Below are positions 1 through 7,739 of a DNA stretch of 15,022 nucleotides, piece by piece; the stretch's first letter is position 1; each line of letters opens with the position of its first letter. This DNA comes from Gammaproteobacteria bacterium (GTDB lineage Bacteria; Pseudomonadota; Gammaproteobacteria; Thiohalospirales; Thiohalospiraceae): NCBI GenBank assembly GCA_014762485.1, contig JABURU010000345.1, positions 1 through 15,022 of the forward strand, in the 5' to 3' direction. The translations under genes and the position numbers were made by a program. The notes beneath the pieces were generated by a model that saw only the letters and a program-made list of their open reading frames with translations, did not search any database and had not been told where the DNA came from.

Positions 1-59
1 AAGAGACAGTATTTCAGTTTGGTAAAAAAATTAGACGCACTAACACCATTGCAAGGTAA
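1..59 (+). CDS. nuoB: NADH-quinone oxidoreductase subunit B, C-terminal end only
   Basis: Only the last 18 codons are visible, read from base 3, ending in TAA at 57-59. The tail reads FGKKIRRTNTIAR, which matches the usual C-terminus of beta/gammaproteobacterial NuoB (KIRRT.TIAR). NuoB is the connecting-module subunit that carries cluster N2, the last Fe-S cluster before quinone, but its cysteine ligands lie upstream of this window. Its position directly before nuoC, with 11 bases between the stop and the nuoC ATG, agrees with the standard nuoA-nuoN order. The other two forward frames do not give a NuoB-like tail. The call rests on a short peptide plus context. Confidence 0.85.
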   Translation, partial: ETVFQFGKKIRRTNTIAR

Positions 60-70
60 GAGGCGATTTG

Positions 71-679
71 ATGTCATTATCCATACAGGAATTAGCTAAA
101 CAAGCAGAACAAACATTATCCGGTATGGGGGCGACAGTAACCGTTGCGATGGATGAAGTTACTGTTGAAATACCTTTGGATAACATAATCGATGCCTGCC
201 TGCTTTTACGTGATGAGGATGAACTGAGCTTTGAGCAGCTAATCGATTTGTGCGGTGTCGATTACTCTGAGTATGGTGATGTCGCCTGGCAGGGGGCTCG
301 GTATGCTGTGGTCTATCATTTGCTCTCGATAAAACATAATCAGCGTATCCGCATACGCACATTTGTTGATGATGAGTTCCCGGTTATCCCTTCTGTTATT
401 GATGTTTGGTCAGCCGCAAACTGGTTCGAACGTGAGGCCTTTGATTTATATGGCATCTTGTTTGAAGGCCATCCTGATTTACGTCGTATCTTGACGGATT
501 ATGGCTTTGTCGGTCACCCTTTCCGTAAAGACTTCCCACTAAGCGGTAATGTGGAAATGCGCTATGACGAAGAGAAAAAGCGCGTGATATACCAGCCAGT
601 AACCATTGAGGCGCGTATAAACGTACCGCGAGTGATACGAGATGATCACCGATACGAGACGGCGGAGAGCGGGGAATAA
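71..679 (+). CDS. nuoC: NADH-quinone oxidoreductase subunit C (30 kDa-type subunit)
   Basis: Peripheral-arm subunit of complex I in the connecting module; it binds no cofactor and stabilises NuoD/NuoB near the quinone site. The 202-residue product has the family signature around residues 118-157: WFEREAFDLYGILFEGHP, then LRRILTDYGF, then GHPFRKDFPLSG. The length is normal for a stand-alone NuoC, whereas in E. coli NuoC is fused to NuoD. A TTG lies just before the ATG at 71, but the ATG is preferred because AAGAGG at 58-63 sits 7 bases upstream as a good ribosome binding site. The TAA at 677-679 is followed after one base by the nuoD ATG, implying translational coupling. No lesion is seen. Confidence 0.96.
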   Translation: MSLSIQELAKQAEQTLSGMGATVTVAMDEVTVEIPLDNIIDACLLLRDEDELSFEQLIDLCGVDYSEYGDVAWQGARYAVVYHLLSIKHNQRIRIRTFVDDEFPVIPSVIDVWSAANWFEREAFDLYGILFEGHPDLRRILTDYGFVGHPFRKDFPLSGNVEMRYDEEKKRVIYQPVTIEARINVPRVIRDDHRYETAESGE

Positions 680-680
680 G

Positions 681-1933
681 ATGGCCGAGATCAATAGCTA
701 TACGATTAACTTTGGTCCTCAGCATCCCGCCGCGCATGGTGTTTTGCGACTGGTTCTGGAAATGGAAGGCGAAGTCATTCAACGTGCCGACCCTCATATT
801 GGCTACTGCACCGTGCGACTGAGAAGCTGGCTGAAACCAAGCCTTACAATCAAAACATCCCGTATATGGATCGTCTCGATTATGTATCGATGATGTGTAA
901 CGAGCATGCTTATGTGATGGCAATAGAAAAAATGCTCGGTATTCAGGTACCTCTACGGGCGCAATACATCCGCGTCATGTTTGATGAGATAACCCGTATC
1001 TTGAACCACCTGATGCAGCTAGGTACGCACGCGATGGATGTCGGTGCGATGACGGTATTCTTCTATGCTTTCCGTGAGCGCGAAGATCTGATGGATGCCT
1101 ATGAGGCCGTATCAGGTGCGCGTATGCATGCAGCCTATTATCGAGTAGGTGGTGTTTATCGCGACCTACCTCAACGTATGCCGCAATATGAAGAATCCAA
1201 ATGGCACAGTCGAAAAGATGTTGAGCGCATGAATCAGAATCGACAGGGCTCCTTACTCGACTTCCTGGAAGATTTTACTGAGCGTTTTCCTGCCTGCATT
1301 GACGAATACGAAACACTGTTGACCAATAATCGAATCTGGAAACAGCGCACGGTAGACATTGGTATTGTGTCTCCAGAGCGTGCTTTACAGCTGGGCTTTA
1401 CTGGCCCCATGTTACGTGGTTCTGGTATCGAATGGGACCTGCGTAAGAAGCAGCCTTATGAAGTATACGATAAGGTTGATTTTGATATACCGGTAGGGGT
1501 TAACGGTGACTGTTATGACCGTTACCTGATACGTATCGAAGAGATGCGTCAGTCAAATAATATCGTCAAGCAATGTATTCAATGGCTTAGAAATAATTCC
1601 GGTCCTGTCATTATCGAAGAGCACAAAGTAAGTCCGCCAAGACGAGAAGACATGAAAGGTGATATGGAGTCATTGATTCACCATTTCAAACTTTTCACCG
1701 AAGGTTATACCGTGCCGGCTGGCGAAGCTTATGCCGCGATAGAACATCCCAAGGGGGAATTTGGCATCTATATGGTTTCCGATGGCGCCAACAAGCCATA
1801 CCGTTTGAAAATTCGCGCACCGGGCTTTGCACACCTGTCTGCACTTGATGAAATGACTCGAGGTCATATGTTGGCTGATGTGGTGGCGGTGATTGGTACA
1901 CAGGACATTGTATTTGGGGAGATAGATCGTTGA
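681..1933 (+). CDS. nuoD: NADH-quinone oxidoreductase subunit D (49 kDa-type subunit), interrupted by a one-base deletion
   Basis: NuoD forms, with NuoB, the quinone-reduction pocket of complex I. The ATG at 681 has GGGGA (671-675) upstream and begins MAEINSYTINFGPQHPAAHG. After codon 41 (GGC, 801-803) the frame is lost: the original frame ends at TGA 891-893 after 29 foreign residues. The next frame over, read from CTG at 806, gives LHRATEKLAETKPYNQ and then typical NuoD to FGEIDR and TGA at 1931-1933. Adding one base near 801-806 (for example GGC CTA CTG) restores the family sequence IGLLHRATEKLAE and a 417-residue protein, the usual NuoD length. His19 and Tyr68, equivalents of the quinone-site His38/Tyr87 of Thermus thermophilus, lie on opposite sides of the break. 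An internal ATG at 866 could start a 355-residue fragment. The rest is intact, so a sequencing error is as likely as a real mutation. Confidence 0.93.
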
Positions 1934-2427
1934 GTGCAGATAGTAGAGTTCAACTCCTCACTGATGAATCTCGTTCAGAGATAGACAAATGGGTCGCGAA
2001 ATATCCTGCGGAGTGGAGGCAATCAGCCGTGATGTCGGCCCTGAGAATTGCCCAGGATCAAAATGATGGCTGGTTAAGTAACGAGATTATGGATGCAGTT
2101 GCAGAGTACCTGCAAATGGATCCTATCGCGGTGTACGAGGTTGCCAGCTTTTACTCCATGTATGAATTAAAACCTGTTGGCCGACACAAGATATGTGTGT
2201 GTACCAATATCTCCTGTCAGCTCTGTGGTTCTGACGAGATAGTTGAACATTTGAAGAGTCGTTTGAATATCGGCTTTGGTGAGACGACAGCGGATGGCCG
2301 CTTTAGTTTGAAAGAAGTGGAATGTTTGGGAGCCTGTTCTGATGCACCCATGTTCCAGATAGGTAAGCAGTATTATGAGCGCCTTACCACGGACAAGATT
2401 GATAAAATTTTAAATAAACTGGATTGA
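1930..2427 (+). CDS. nuoE: NADH-quinone oxidoreductase subunit E (24 kDa-type, [2Fe-2S] cluster N1a)
   Basis: NADH-module subunit with a thioredoxin-like fold that carries the off-path cluster N1a next to the FMN of NuoF. The 165-residue product has the four ligands Cys91, Cys96, Cys132 and Cys136 in the motifs CTNISC and CLGAC; Cys89 and Cys99 are additional. The start is TTG at 1930, overlapping the nuoD stop in TTGA. It is preferred because GGGGAG (1916-1921) lies 8 bases upstream and because the first 30 residues (DESRSEIDKWVAKYP) look like genuine family sequence that a downstream ATG at 2031 would lose. The 4-base overlap suggests NuoE translation depends on ribosomes finishing nuoD, which matters given the nuoD frameshift upstream. 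Confidence 0.95.
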   Translation: MSADSRVQLLTDESRSEIDKWVAKYPAEWRQSAVMSALRIAQDQNDGWLSNEIMDAVAEYLQMDPIAVYEVASFYSMYELKPVGRHKICVCTNISCQLCGSDEIVEHLKSRLNIGFGETTADGRFSLKEVECLGACSDAPMFQIGKQYYERLTTDKIDKILNKLD

Positions 2428-2430
2428 GCC

Positions 2431-2445
2431 GGGTGCCTTTCACCC
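2431..2445 (+). promoter_or_regulatory. Small hairpin between nuoE and nuoF, next to the nuoF ribosome binding site
   Basis: GGGTG (2431-2435) and CACCC (2441-2445) are perfect inverted repeats around a 5-base loop. The stem starts 4 bases after the nuoE stop and ends 2 bases before the GAGG (2448-2451) that serves nuoF. No T tract follows, so it is not an intrinsic terminator. It could affect nuoF translation or mRNA processing, but with a stem of only five pairs chance is a fair alternative. Confidence 0.3.
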
Positions 2446-2458
2446 ACGAGGAATAAAA

Positions 2459-3724
2459 ATGGCGAACGAAGTCTGTTTCCGTAACCAGCATCTCGACAAG
2501 CCCTGGACCATTGACGCCTATGTCAGTAATGGTGGCTATGAGGTGTGGAAAAAGATCCTTAAGGAAAAGACTCCGCCTGAAGATATTATCGAAGAGCTCA
2601 AGGTATCTGTATTGCGAGGCCGTGGCGGTGCTGGTTTTCCTACCGGTTTAAAGTGGAGCTTTATGCCGCGTAACGCTCCCGGCGATAAATACATCGTCTG
2701 TAATTCTGATGAGGGTGAACCCGGTACCTGTAAAGATCGCGACATCCTGCGTTATAACCCGCATCAGTTAATAGAAGGAATGGCGATTGCCGCTTATACC
2801 CTGGGGGCGACACGCGGATATAACTATATTCGTGGTGAGTTTTGGGAGCCATATGAACGCTACGAAGCGGCTCTGGAAGAAGCCTATAAAGCAGGGCTAC
2901 TTGGTAATGATATTCAGGGCTCGGGTGTGGATGTGGATCTCTATGCCCACCTTGGGGCAGGGGCTTATGTCTGTGGGGAAGAGACAGCCCTGTTGGAATC
3001 ATTGGAGGGCAAGAAAGGTCAACCGCGATTTAAGCCTCCTTTCCCGGCCAGCTACGGACTTTATGGCAGGCCGACAACGATCAATAACACCGAAACACTT
3101 GCATCAGTTCCGACTATTCTGAAAAACGGTGGTCAGTGGTTCCTGGACCTGGGTAAGCCAAACAATGGTGGTTCCAAACTGTTTAGTGTCTCGGGGCATG
3201 TAAACAACCCGGGTAATTTTGAAGTCCCCATGGGAACACCTTTTTCTGAACTACTAGAGATGGCCGGTGGGGTTCGAAATGGTCACAAACTCAAGGCCGT
3301 AATACCCGGTGGTTCATCTACGCCTGTATTGCCTGCTGATGTGATGATGGATGTGACCATGGATTATGACTCCATTGCCAAGGCCGGTTCCATGCTAGGA
3401 GCGGGTTCGGTGATAGTGATGGATGAAACCACCTGCATGGTGAAGGCTCTGGCACGTATTTCCTATTTCTATTATGAAGAATCTTGCGGTCAATGTACCC
3501 CGTGCCGTGAAGGTACTGGCTGGTTATCCCGTGTTGTCAATAGAATAGAAAATGGCCAGGGTAAACAAGAAGATCTGGATCTACTAGATGGTGTTGCCGG
3601 CCGAGTGATGGGGAATACCATTTGTGCACTAGGGGATGCGGCAGCAATGCCTGTGCAAAGCTTTTTAAAACACTTTCGTGATGAGTTCCAGCACCATATA
3701 GATCACAAGCAGTGCATGGTGTGA
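2459..3724 (+). CDS. nuoF: NADH-quinone oxidoreductase subunit F (51 kDa-type, NADH/FMN-binding, cluster N3)
   Basis: This is the entry point of electrons: NuoF binds NADH and FMN and passes electrons to its [4Fe-4S] cluster N3. The 421-residue product shows the glycine-rich nucleotide motif RGRGGAGFPTGLKW (residues 53-66), NSDEGEPGT (82-90), and a second glycine-rich stretch HLGAGAYVCGEETALLESLEG (starting at 164) typical of the 51 kDa family. N3 ligands are Cys343, Cys346 and Cys349 in ESCGQCTPCREGT, plus Cys389 near NTICALGD. The ATG at 2459 is supported by GAGG at 2448-2451, 7 bases upstream. Length and motifs are normal. It sits between its partners NuoE and NuoG. Confidence 0.97.
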   Translation: MANEVCFRNQHLDKPWTIDAYVSNGGYEVWKKILKEKTPPEDIIEELKVSVLRGRGGAGFPTGLKWSFMPRNAPGDKYIVCNSDEGEPGTCKDRDILRYNPHQLIEGMAIAAYTLGATRGYNYIRGEFWEPYERYEAALEEAYKAGLLGNDIQGSGVDVDLYAHLGAGAYVCGEETALLESLEGKKGQPRFKPPFPASYGLYGRPTTINNTETLASVPTILKNGGQWFLDLGKPNNGGSKLFSVSGHVNNPGNFEVPMGTPFSELLEMAGGVRNGHKLKAVIPGGSSTPVLPADVMMDVTMDYDSIAKAGSMLGAGSVIVMDETTCMVKALARISYFYYEESCGQCTPCREGTGWLSRVVNRIENGQGKQEDLDLLDGVAGRVMGNTICALGDAAAMPVQSFLKHFRDEFQHHIDHKQCMV

Positions 3725-3768
3725 ATGGATGCATGGTTAACAGTACAACAATATAAACGAGATTTACG

Positions 3769-6138
3769 ATGGCGAACATCGAGATAAACGGCAAAACAAT
3801 AGAAGCACGCGATGGCGTGATGCTGATTGAGGCTGCAGAAGAGGCGGGAGTTCGTATTCCACGCTTCTGCTACCACAAGAAGTTATCGGTCGCTGCCAAT
3901 TGTCGTATGTGTCTGGTGGAAGTAGAGAAAGCCCCGAAGCCGATGCCAGCCTGTGCCACACCTGTTACTGATGGTATGAAGGTGTTCACTAAATCGAAGA
4001 AAGCCCTGGCGGCACAAAAGGCCGTGATGGAGTTTTTGCTAATTAATCATCCTCTGGATTGTCCTATATGCGATCAGGGTGGCGAGTGTGATTTGCAAGA
4101 AATGGCTTTAGGCTATGGCGATGATGTTTCCCGCTTTAGTGAGAAGAAGCGTGTTGTAAAAGCAAAAAATATAGGACCTTTAATTGCAACCGATATGACT
4201 CGTTGTATTCATTGCACTCGCTGTGTGCGCTTTGGTCAGGAAGTAGCGGGCATTCGTGAACTGGGTGCAACAGGTCGTGGCGAACATACAGAGATTGGCA
4301 CTTATATAGAGAAAAGTGTGATCTCAGAGGTATCGGGTAATGTTATCGATCTTTGTCCGGTTGGGGCATTAACCTCCAAGCCGTTCCGTTACTCTGCGCG
4401 TCCATGGGAGTTAAATGATCGCGCCGCTATTGCTCCACATGATTGTTTGGGCTCGAATATATTTGTTCAAACACGCCGTAACGATGTTATGCGCATTATT
4501 CCTCGTGAGAATGAGGAGATCAATGAGGTGTGGTTATCGGATCGTGATCGTTTCAGTTACGAGGCGGTCAACAGTGAAGAACGACTGAGCTCCCCTATGA
4601 TCAAAGTCGATGGCCAGTGGGAAGAAACAGACTGGAGTACGGCACTGGAATTTTCGGTTAAACGTTTGAAGGAAGCGTTGGCCGGTAATGGTGAAAACCT
4701 GGGTACTCTTGTTTCTCCAAGTGCAACGTTGGAAGAGATGTATCTTGCTCAGCAGTTAACGCGCGGCCTGGGGAGTCAGAATATAGATCATCGATTACGC
4801 CAGATAGATTTCAGTGACCAGAATATCGCCCCGGCCTATCCACATACAGGTCTTCCCATTCAGGAATTAGCATCACTGGATGCGGTATTGCTGGTAGGCT
4901 CAAATATTCGCAAAGAACAACCATTGGCGGCACTTCGTATACGTAAAGCCGCCTTACATGGTGCCAATGTCATGGCCGTCAATCCTCTTAATTACCATTT
5001 TAATTTTCCAGTTGGTGAACTAGAGACCGGTTCGAGCGGCAAACAGGTTCAGGTATTGGCTGGTGTGGCCAAGGCATTATTACAGGTTAGTGGTGAGCCT
5101 GCCCCTGAAGGACTGGATACGCTGCTTACCAATATAGAACCCAATGATATGCAGCTGGCGATGGCCAATCATTTACACAGTGCTGATAAGGCAACGGTAA
5201 TCCTTGGTGTTCTTGCACAAAACTGTAATCGATATGCCGATATGCGCGCACTTTGCGGGCTAATCGCCAAGCTGAGTGGCGCTACATTGTCCTACCTGAG
5301 TGATGGGGGGAATGCGGCAGGTGGCTGGTTAAGCGGGGCGGTTCCTCATCGTCATGCAGGGGCTAATAACACCATTAATAATGCAGGTATGAATACCCAG
5401 GAGATGTTGGCACAGGCTCGCAAGGCATATATCACACTGGGTATCGAGGCAGAGCTGGATATCAATAATCCGGTTAAAGCGATAGAAGCATTTAATCAAG
5501 CCGAATGTGTGATTAGCCTGACGGCATTTGATAGTGAAAAGCTACGCGAGCAGTCTGATGTGTTGTTGCCCATTGCAACATTTACCGAGACCTCTGGCAC
5601 CTATGTCAATGCTGAAGGTAAGTGGCAGAGTTTTGCCGCTGCCGTGCAGGCCAAAGGTGAATCGCGACCAGCATGGAAGGTGTTGCGAGTATTAGGCAAC
5701 TTCTTTGAACTTCCAGAGTTTAATTACATGAGTTCAGAAGAGATTAGGGATAAAGTAAAAGCTCAGTGTGCAGATATTCCCATTAGCAATGTTAGTGAGT
5801 GGCGTTGTCCTGATTCAATCAATGAAGAGGGTTCGCTCACGCGTATAGGTGAAGTATCTATTTACGCCGTAGATGCGATTACTCGAAGAAGCGAGGCACT
5901 GCAGTCGACGGTCGATTCAGTTCAGGCCGCAGTTTATCTCAATAGCCATATGGCAAAACAGCAGGATATACAGCAGGGCATGATGGTGCATGTATCTCAG
6001 GATAATAGCAAAGTATCGCTTCCGGTTATTATTGATGAGCGTGTAGCGGACGGTTGTGCAATGGTACCATCAGGACTTATCGAGACGGCCGGACTGGGTG
6101 ACAGTTTTGGACCAATGACGATAACTAAAAATGGATAA
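3769..6138 (+). CDS. nuoG: NADH-quinone oxidoreductase subunit G (75 kDa-type, clusters N1b, N4, N5)
   Basis: The largest NADH-module subunit, relaying electrons from NuoF toward NuoI. The N-terminal ferredoxin-like domain has N1b ligands Cys34, Cys45, Cys48 and Cys62. The next domain has N5 ligands His94, Cys98, Cys101 and Cys107 (HPLDCPICDQGGEC), and N4 ligands Cys146, Cys149, Cys152 and Cys196 (CIHCTRC, then DLCPVGA). The remaining ~590 residues are the degenerate molybdopterin-oxidoreductase-like domain. At the place where E. coli and Thermus NuoG carry the CxxCxxxC of cluster N7, this protein reads PHDCLGSN, with only Cys226, so N7 is absent, as in mitochondrial-type subunits. At 789 residues it is shorter than the ~900 of E. 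coli. The ribosome binding site before 3769 is weak (CGAG at 3758-3761). Confidence 0.97.
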   Translation: MANIEINGKTIEARDGVMLIEAAEEAGVRIPRFCYHKKLSVAANCRMCLVEVEKAPKPMPACATPVTDGMKVFTKSKKALAAQKAVMEFLLINHPLDCPICDQGGECDLQEMALGYGDDVSRFSEKKRVVKAKNIGPLIATDMTRCIHCTRCVRFGQEVAGIRELGATGRGEHTEIGTYIEKSVISEVSGNVIDLCPVGALTSKPFRYSARPWELNDRAAIAPHDCLGSNIFVQTRRNDVMRIIPRENEEINEVWLSDRDRFSYEAVNSEERLSSPMIKVDGQWEETDWSTALEFSVKRLKEALAGNGENLGTLVSPSATLEEMYLAQQLTRGLGSQNIDHRLRQIDFSDQNIAPAYPHTGLPIQELASLDAVLLVGSNIRKEQPLAALRIRKAALHGANVMAVNPLNYHFNFPVGELETGSSGKQVQVLAGVAKALLQVSGEPAPEGLDTLLTNIEPNDMQLAMANHLHSADKATVILGVLAQNCNRYADMRALCGLIAKLSGATLSYLSDGGNAAGGWLSGAVPHRHAGANNTINNAGMNTQEMLAQARKAYITLGIEAELDINNPVKAIEAFNQAECVISLTAFDSEKLREQSDVLLPIATFTETSGTYVNAEGKWQSFAAAVQAKGESRPAWKVLRVLGNFFELPEFNYMSSEEIRDKVKAQCADIPISNVSEWRCPDSINEEGSLTRIGEVSIYAVDAITRRSEALQSTVDSVQAAVYLNSHMAKQQDIQQGMMVHVSQDNSKVSLPVIIDERVADGCAMVPSGLIETAGLGDSFGPMTITKNG

Positions 6139-6156
6139 GAATGGGGATTTGTTTCA

Positions 6157-7209
6157 ATGATTGAATTCATATCAAGTTTGGGATTGCCAGCAGCGGTGGA
6201 GACCGTTGTGATTATCCTTGTGAAGGCAGTCGCAATTCTTGCTCCATTATTATTGGCTGTTGCTTATTACACGTTTGCTGAACGTAAGGTACTGAACTAT
6301 TTCCAGGCTCGTGTTGGCCCACTGCATATTGGTCCGCGTGGACTACTGACACCGATCGCCGATGCGATCAAGATGTTATTTAAGGAAATTATTATTCCTA
6401 CTGGTGCTAATCGCTTCCTGTTTTTATTAGCACCACTACTGGCCTTTGGCCCGGCGATTGCTGCATGGGCCGTGATTCCGTTTGATTATGATCTTTATGC
6501 GACGGATATTAATGCCGCATTATTATACGTGTTGGCACTAACCTCATTTAGCGTCTACGGCATCATCATTGCAGGTTGGGCATCTAATTCAAAATATCCA
6601 TTCCTTGGTGCGATGCGCTCGGCTGCCCAGGTCGTATCGTATGAACTGGCGATGGGCTTTGCGCTGGTCGGCGTCATCATGGCCGGGCAAAGCTTAAACC
6701 TTCGCGAAATCGTGATAGCCCAACAAGGTGGCATCTGGATGTGGTTCTGGTTACCACTGTTACCGTTATTTGTGATCTACTTTATCTCCGGTCTGGCAGA
6801 AACCAACCGTCCTCCGTTTGACTTAGCTGAAGGTGAGTCTGAGATCGTTGCCGGTTACCAGGTGGAATATTCAGGGATTAGCTTTGGCCTGTTCTTTATG
6901 GCGGAATACGCCAATATGATCCTGATATCGTTGTTAACCTCGTTAATGTTCCTAGGGGGGTGGTTATCACCTTTCGAGGGAATACCAAATCTTGAAGAGT
7001 GGTTTGCCTGGGTACCTGGTGTTGTCTGGTTATTGTTGAAAACTGCTTTCTTTATGCTGCTATTTTTGTGGGTGCGAGCCACCTTCCCTCGTTATCGTTA
7101 TGATCAGTTAATGCGTCTGGGATGGAAGGTGTTAATACCAATTACGATCGCCTGGCTGGTAATTCTGGGTGGTGCCATCGTCGCCGAAGTCGGTCCATGG
7201 TTTGATTAA
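6157..7209 (+). CDS. nuoH: NADH-quinone oxidoreductase subunit H (ND1-type membrane subunit)
   Basis: Membrane subunit that joins the peripheral arm to the proton-pumping arm and forms the membrane-side entry of the quinone chamber. The 350-residue protein is strongly hydrophobic with about eight to nine membrane segments. Family marks are FAERKVLNYFQARVGP (residues 40-55), and the long conserved acidic loop GLAETNRPPFDLAEGESE (212-229) continuing to VAGYQVEYSG. These loops face the quinone cavity and the NuoB/NuoD interface. The ATG at 6157 follows GGGG at 6143-6146 and starts 18 bases after the nuoG stop. No truncation is seen. Confidence 0.97.
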   Translation: MIEFISSLGLPAAVETVVIILVKAVAILAPLLLAVAYYTFAERKVLNYFQARVGPLHIGPRGLLTPIADAIKMLFKEIIIPTGANRFLFLLAPLLAFGPAIAAWAVIPFDYDLYATDINAALLYVLALTSFSVYGIIIAGWASNSKYPFLGAMRSAAQVVSYELAMGFALVGVIMAGQSLNLREIVIAQQGGIWMWFWLPLLPLFVIYFISGLAETNRPPFDLAEGESEIVAGYQVEYSGISFGLFFMAEYANMILISLLTSLMFLGGWLSPFEGIPNLEEWFAWVPGVVWLLLKTAFFMLLFLWVRATFPRYRYDQLMRLGWKVLIPITIAWLVILGGAIVAEVGPWFD

Positions 7210-7233
7210 GGCCGCAGGCGAGGAGAGAGTGAA

Positions 7234-7722
7234 ATGAGTGGTTTAGGACGATTTTTTAAAAGCCTGTTTCTAATCGAGCTATTTAAGGGCATGCGCTTGA
7301 CCGGACGATATTTAATTGATCGAAAGATCACCGTTATCTACCCGGAAGAGAAAACACCGCAGTCAGGCAGGTTTCGTGGCCAACATGCGTTACGCCGCTA
7401 CCCAAATGGTGAAGAGCGCTGCATCGCATGCAAGCTATGTGAAGCGGTATGTCCAGCGCTGGCGATCACGATTGAATCAGAAGAGCGAGATGATGGTAGT
7501 CGTCGGACGACACGTTACGATATAGATCTAACTAAGTGTATTTTTTGTGGCTTTTGCGAAGAATCCTGCCCAGTGGATTCGATCGTCGAGACAAGAAATT
7601 TTGAATACCATGGCGAGAAGCGTGGTGACTTGCTAATGACCAAGGAAAAGCTATTGGCCATTGGTGACAAGTATGAAAAACAGATAGCCGAAGATCGCGC
7701 TGAACAAGCGGCTTATCGTTAA
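7234..7722 (+). CDS. nuoI: NADH-quinone oxidoreductase subunit I (TYKY-type, clusters N6a and N6b)
   Basis: Connecting-module ferredoxin that hands electrons from NuoG toward cluster N2 of NuoB. Two [4Fe-4S] motifs of the CxxCxxCxxxCP type are complete: Cys63, Cys66, Cys69 and Cys73 (CIACKLCEAVCP), and Cys102, Cys105, Cys108 and Cys112 (CIFCGFCEESCP). As in other 8Fe-8S ferredoxins, the last Cys of each motif is expected to serve the opposite cluster. The amphipathic N-terminus (LGRFFKSLFLIELFKGM) is expected to lie on the membrane surface. The 162-residue length is typical of alpha/beta-type NuoI, shorter than the 180 residues of E. coli. A strong AGGAGAG at 7221-7227 precedes the ATG at 7234. 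Confidence 0.97.
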   Translation: MSGLGRFFKSLFLIELFKGMRLTGRYLIDRKITVIYPEEKTPQSGRFRGQHALRRYPNGEERCIACKLCEAVCPALAITIESEERDDGSRRTTRYDIDLTKCIFCGFCEESCPVDSIVETRNFEYHGEKRGDLLMTKEKLLAIGDKYEKQIAEDRAEQAAYR

Positions 7723-7739
7723 TAACACAGGTAGTAGTA

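Noticed and set aside
795..812. Programmed ribosomal frameshift in nuoD
   Set aside because: A -1 slip would restore the frame, but the bases around 798-806 do not form a slippery heptamer, no downstream stem or pseudoknot is evident, and nuoD is not known to use recoding.
642..893. A separate small gene at 642-893 with its own identity
   Set aside because: Its residues after the ATG at 681 are the NuoD N-terminus and its last 29 codons are the out-of-frame tail created by the one-base deletion; it is a fragment of nuoD.
396..923. A 175-codon open frame on the reverse strand opposite nuoC/nuoD
   Set aside because: It lies antisense to strongly conserved nuoC and nuoD coding sequence, its translation shows no recognisable family pattern, and no separate promoter or ribosome binding site supports it.
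2661..3002. A 113-codon reverse-strand frame and a 111-codon forward frame (2787-3122) inside nuoF
   Set aside because: Both are out-of-frame shadows of nuoF, whose own frame carries all NADH, FMN and Fe-S motifs without a break.
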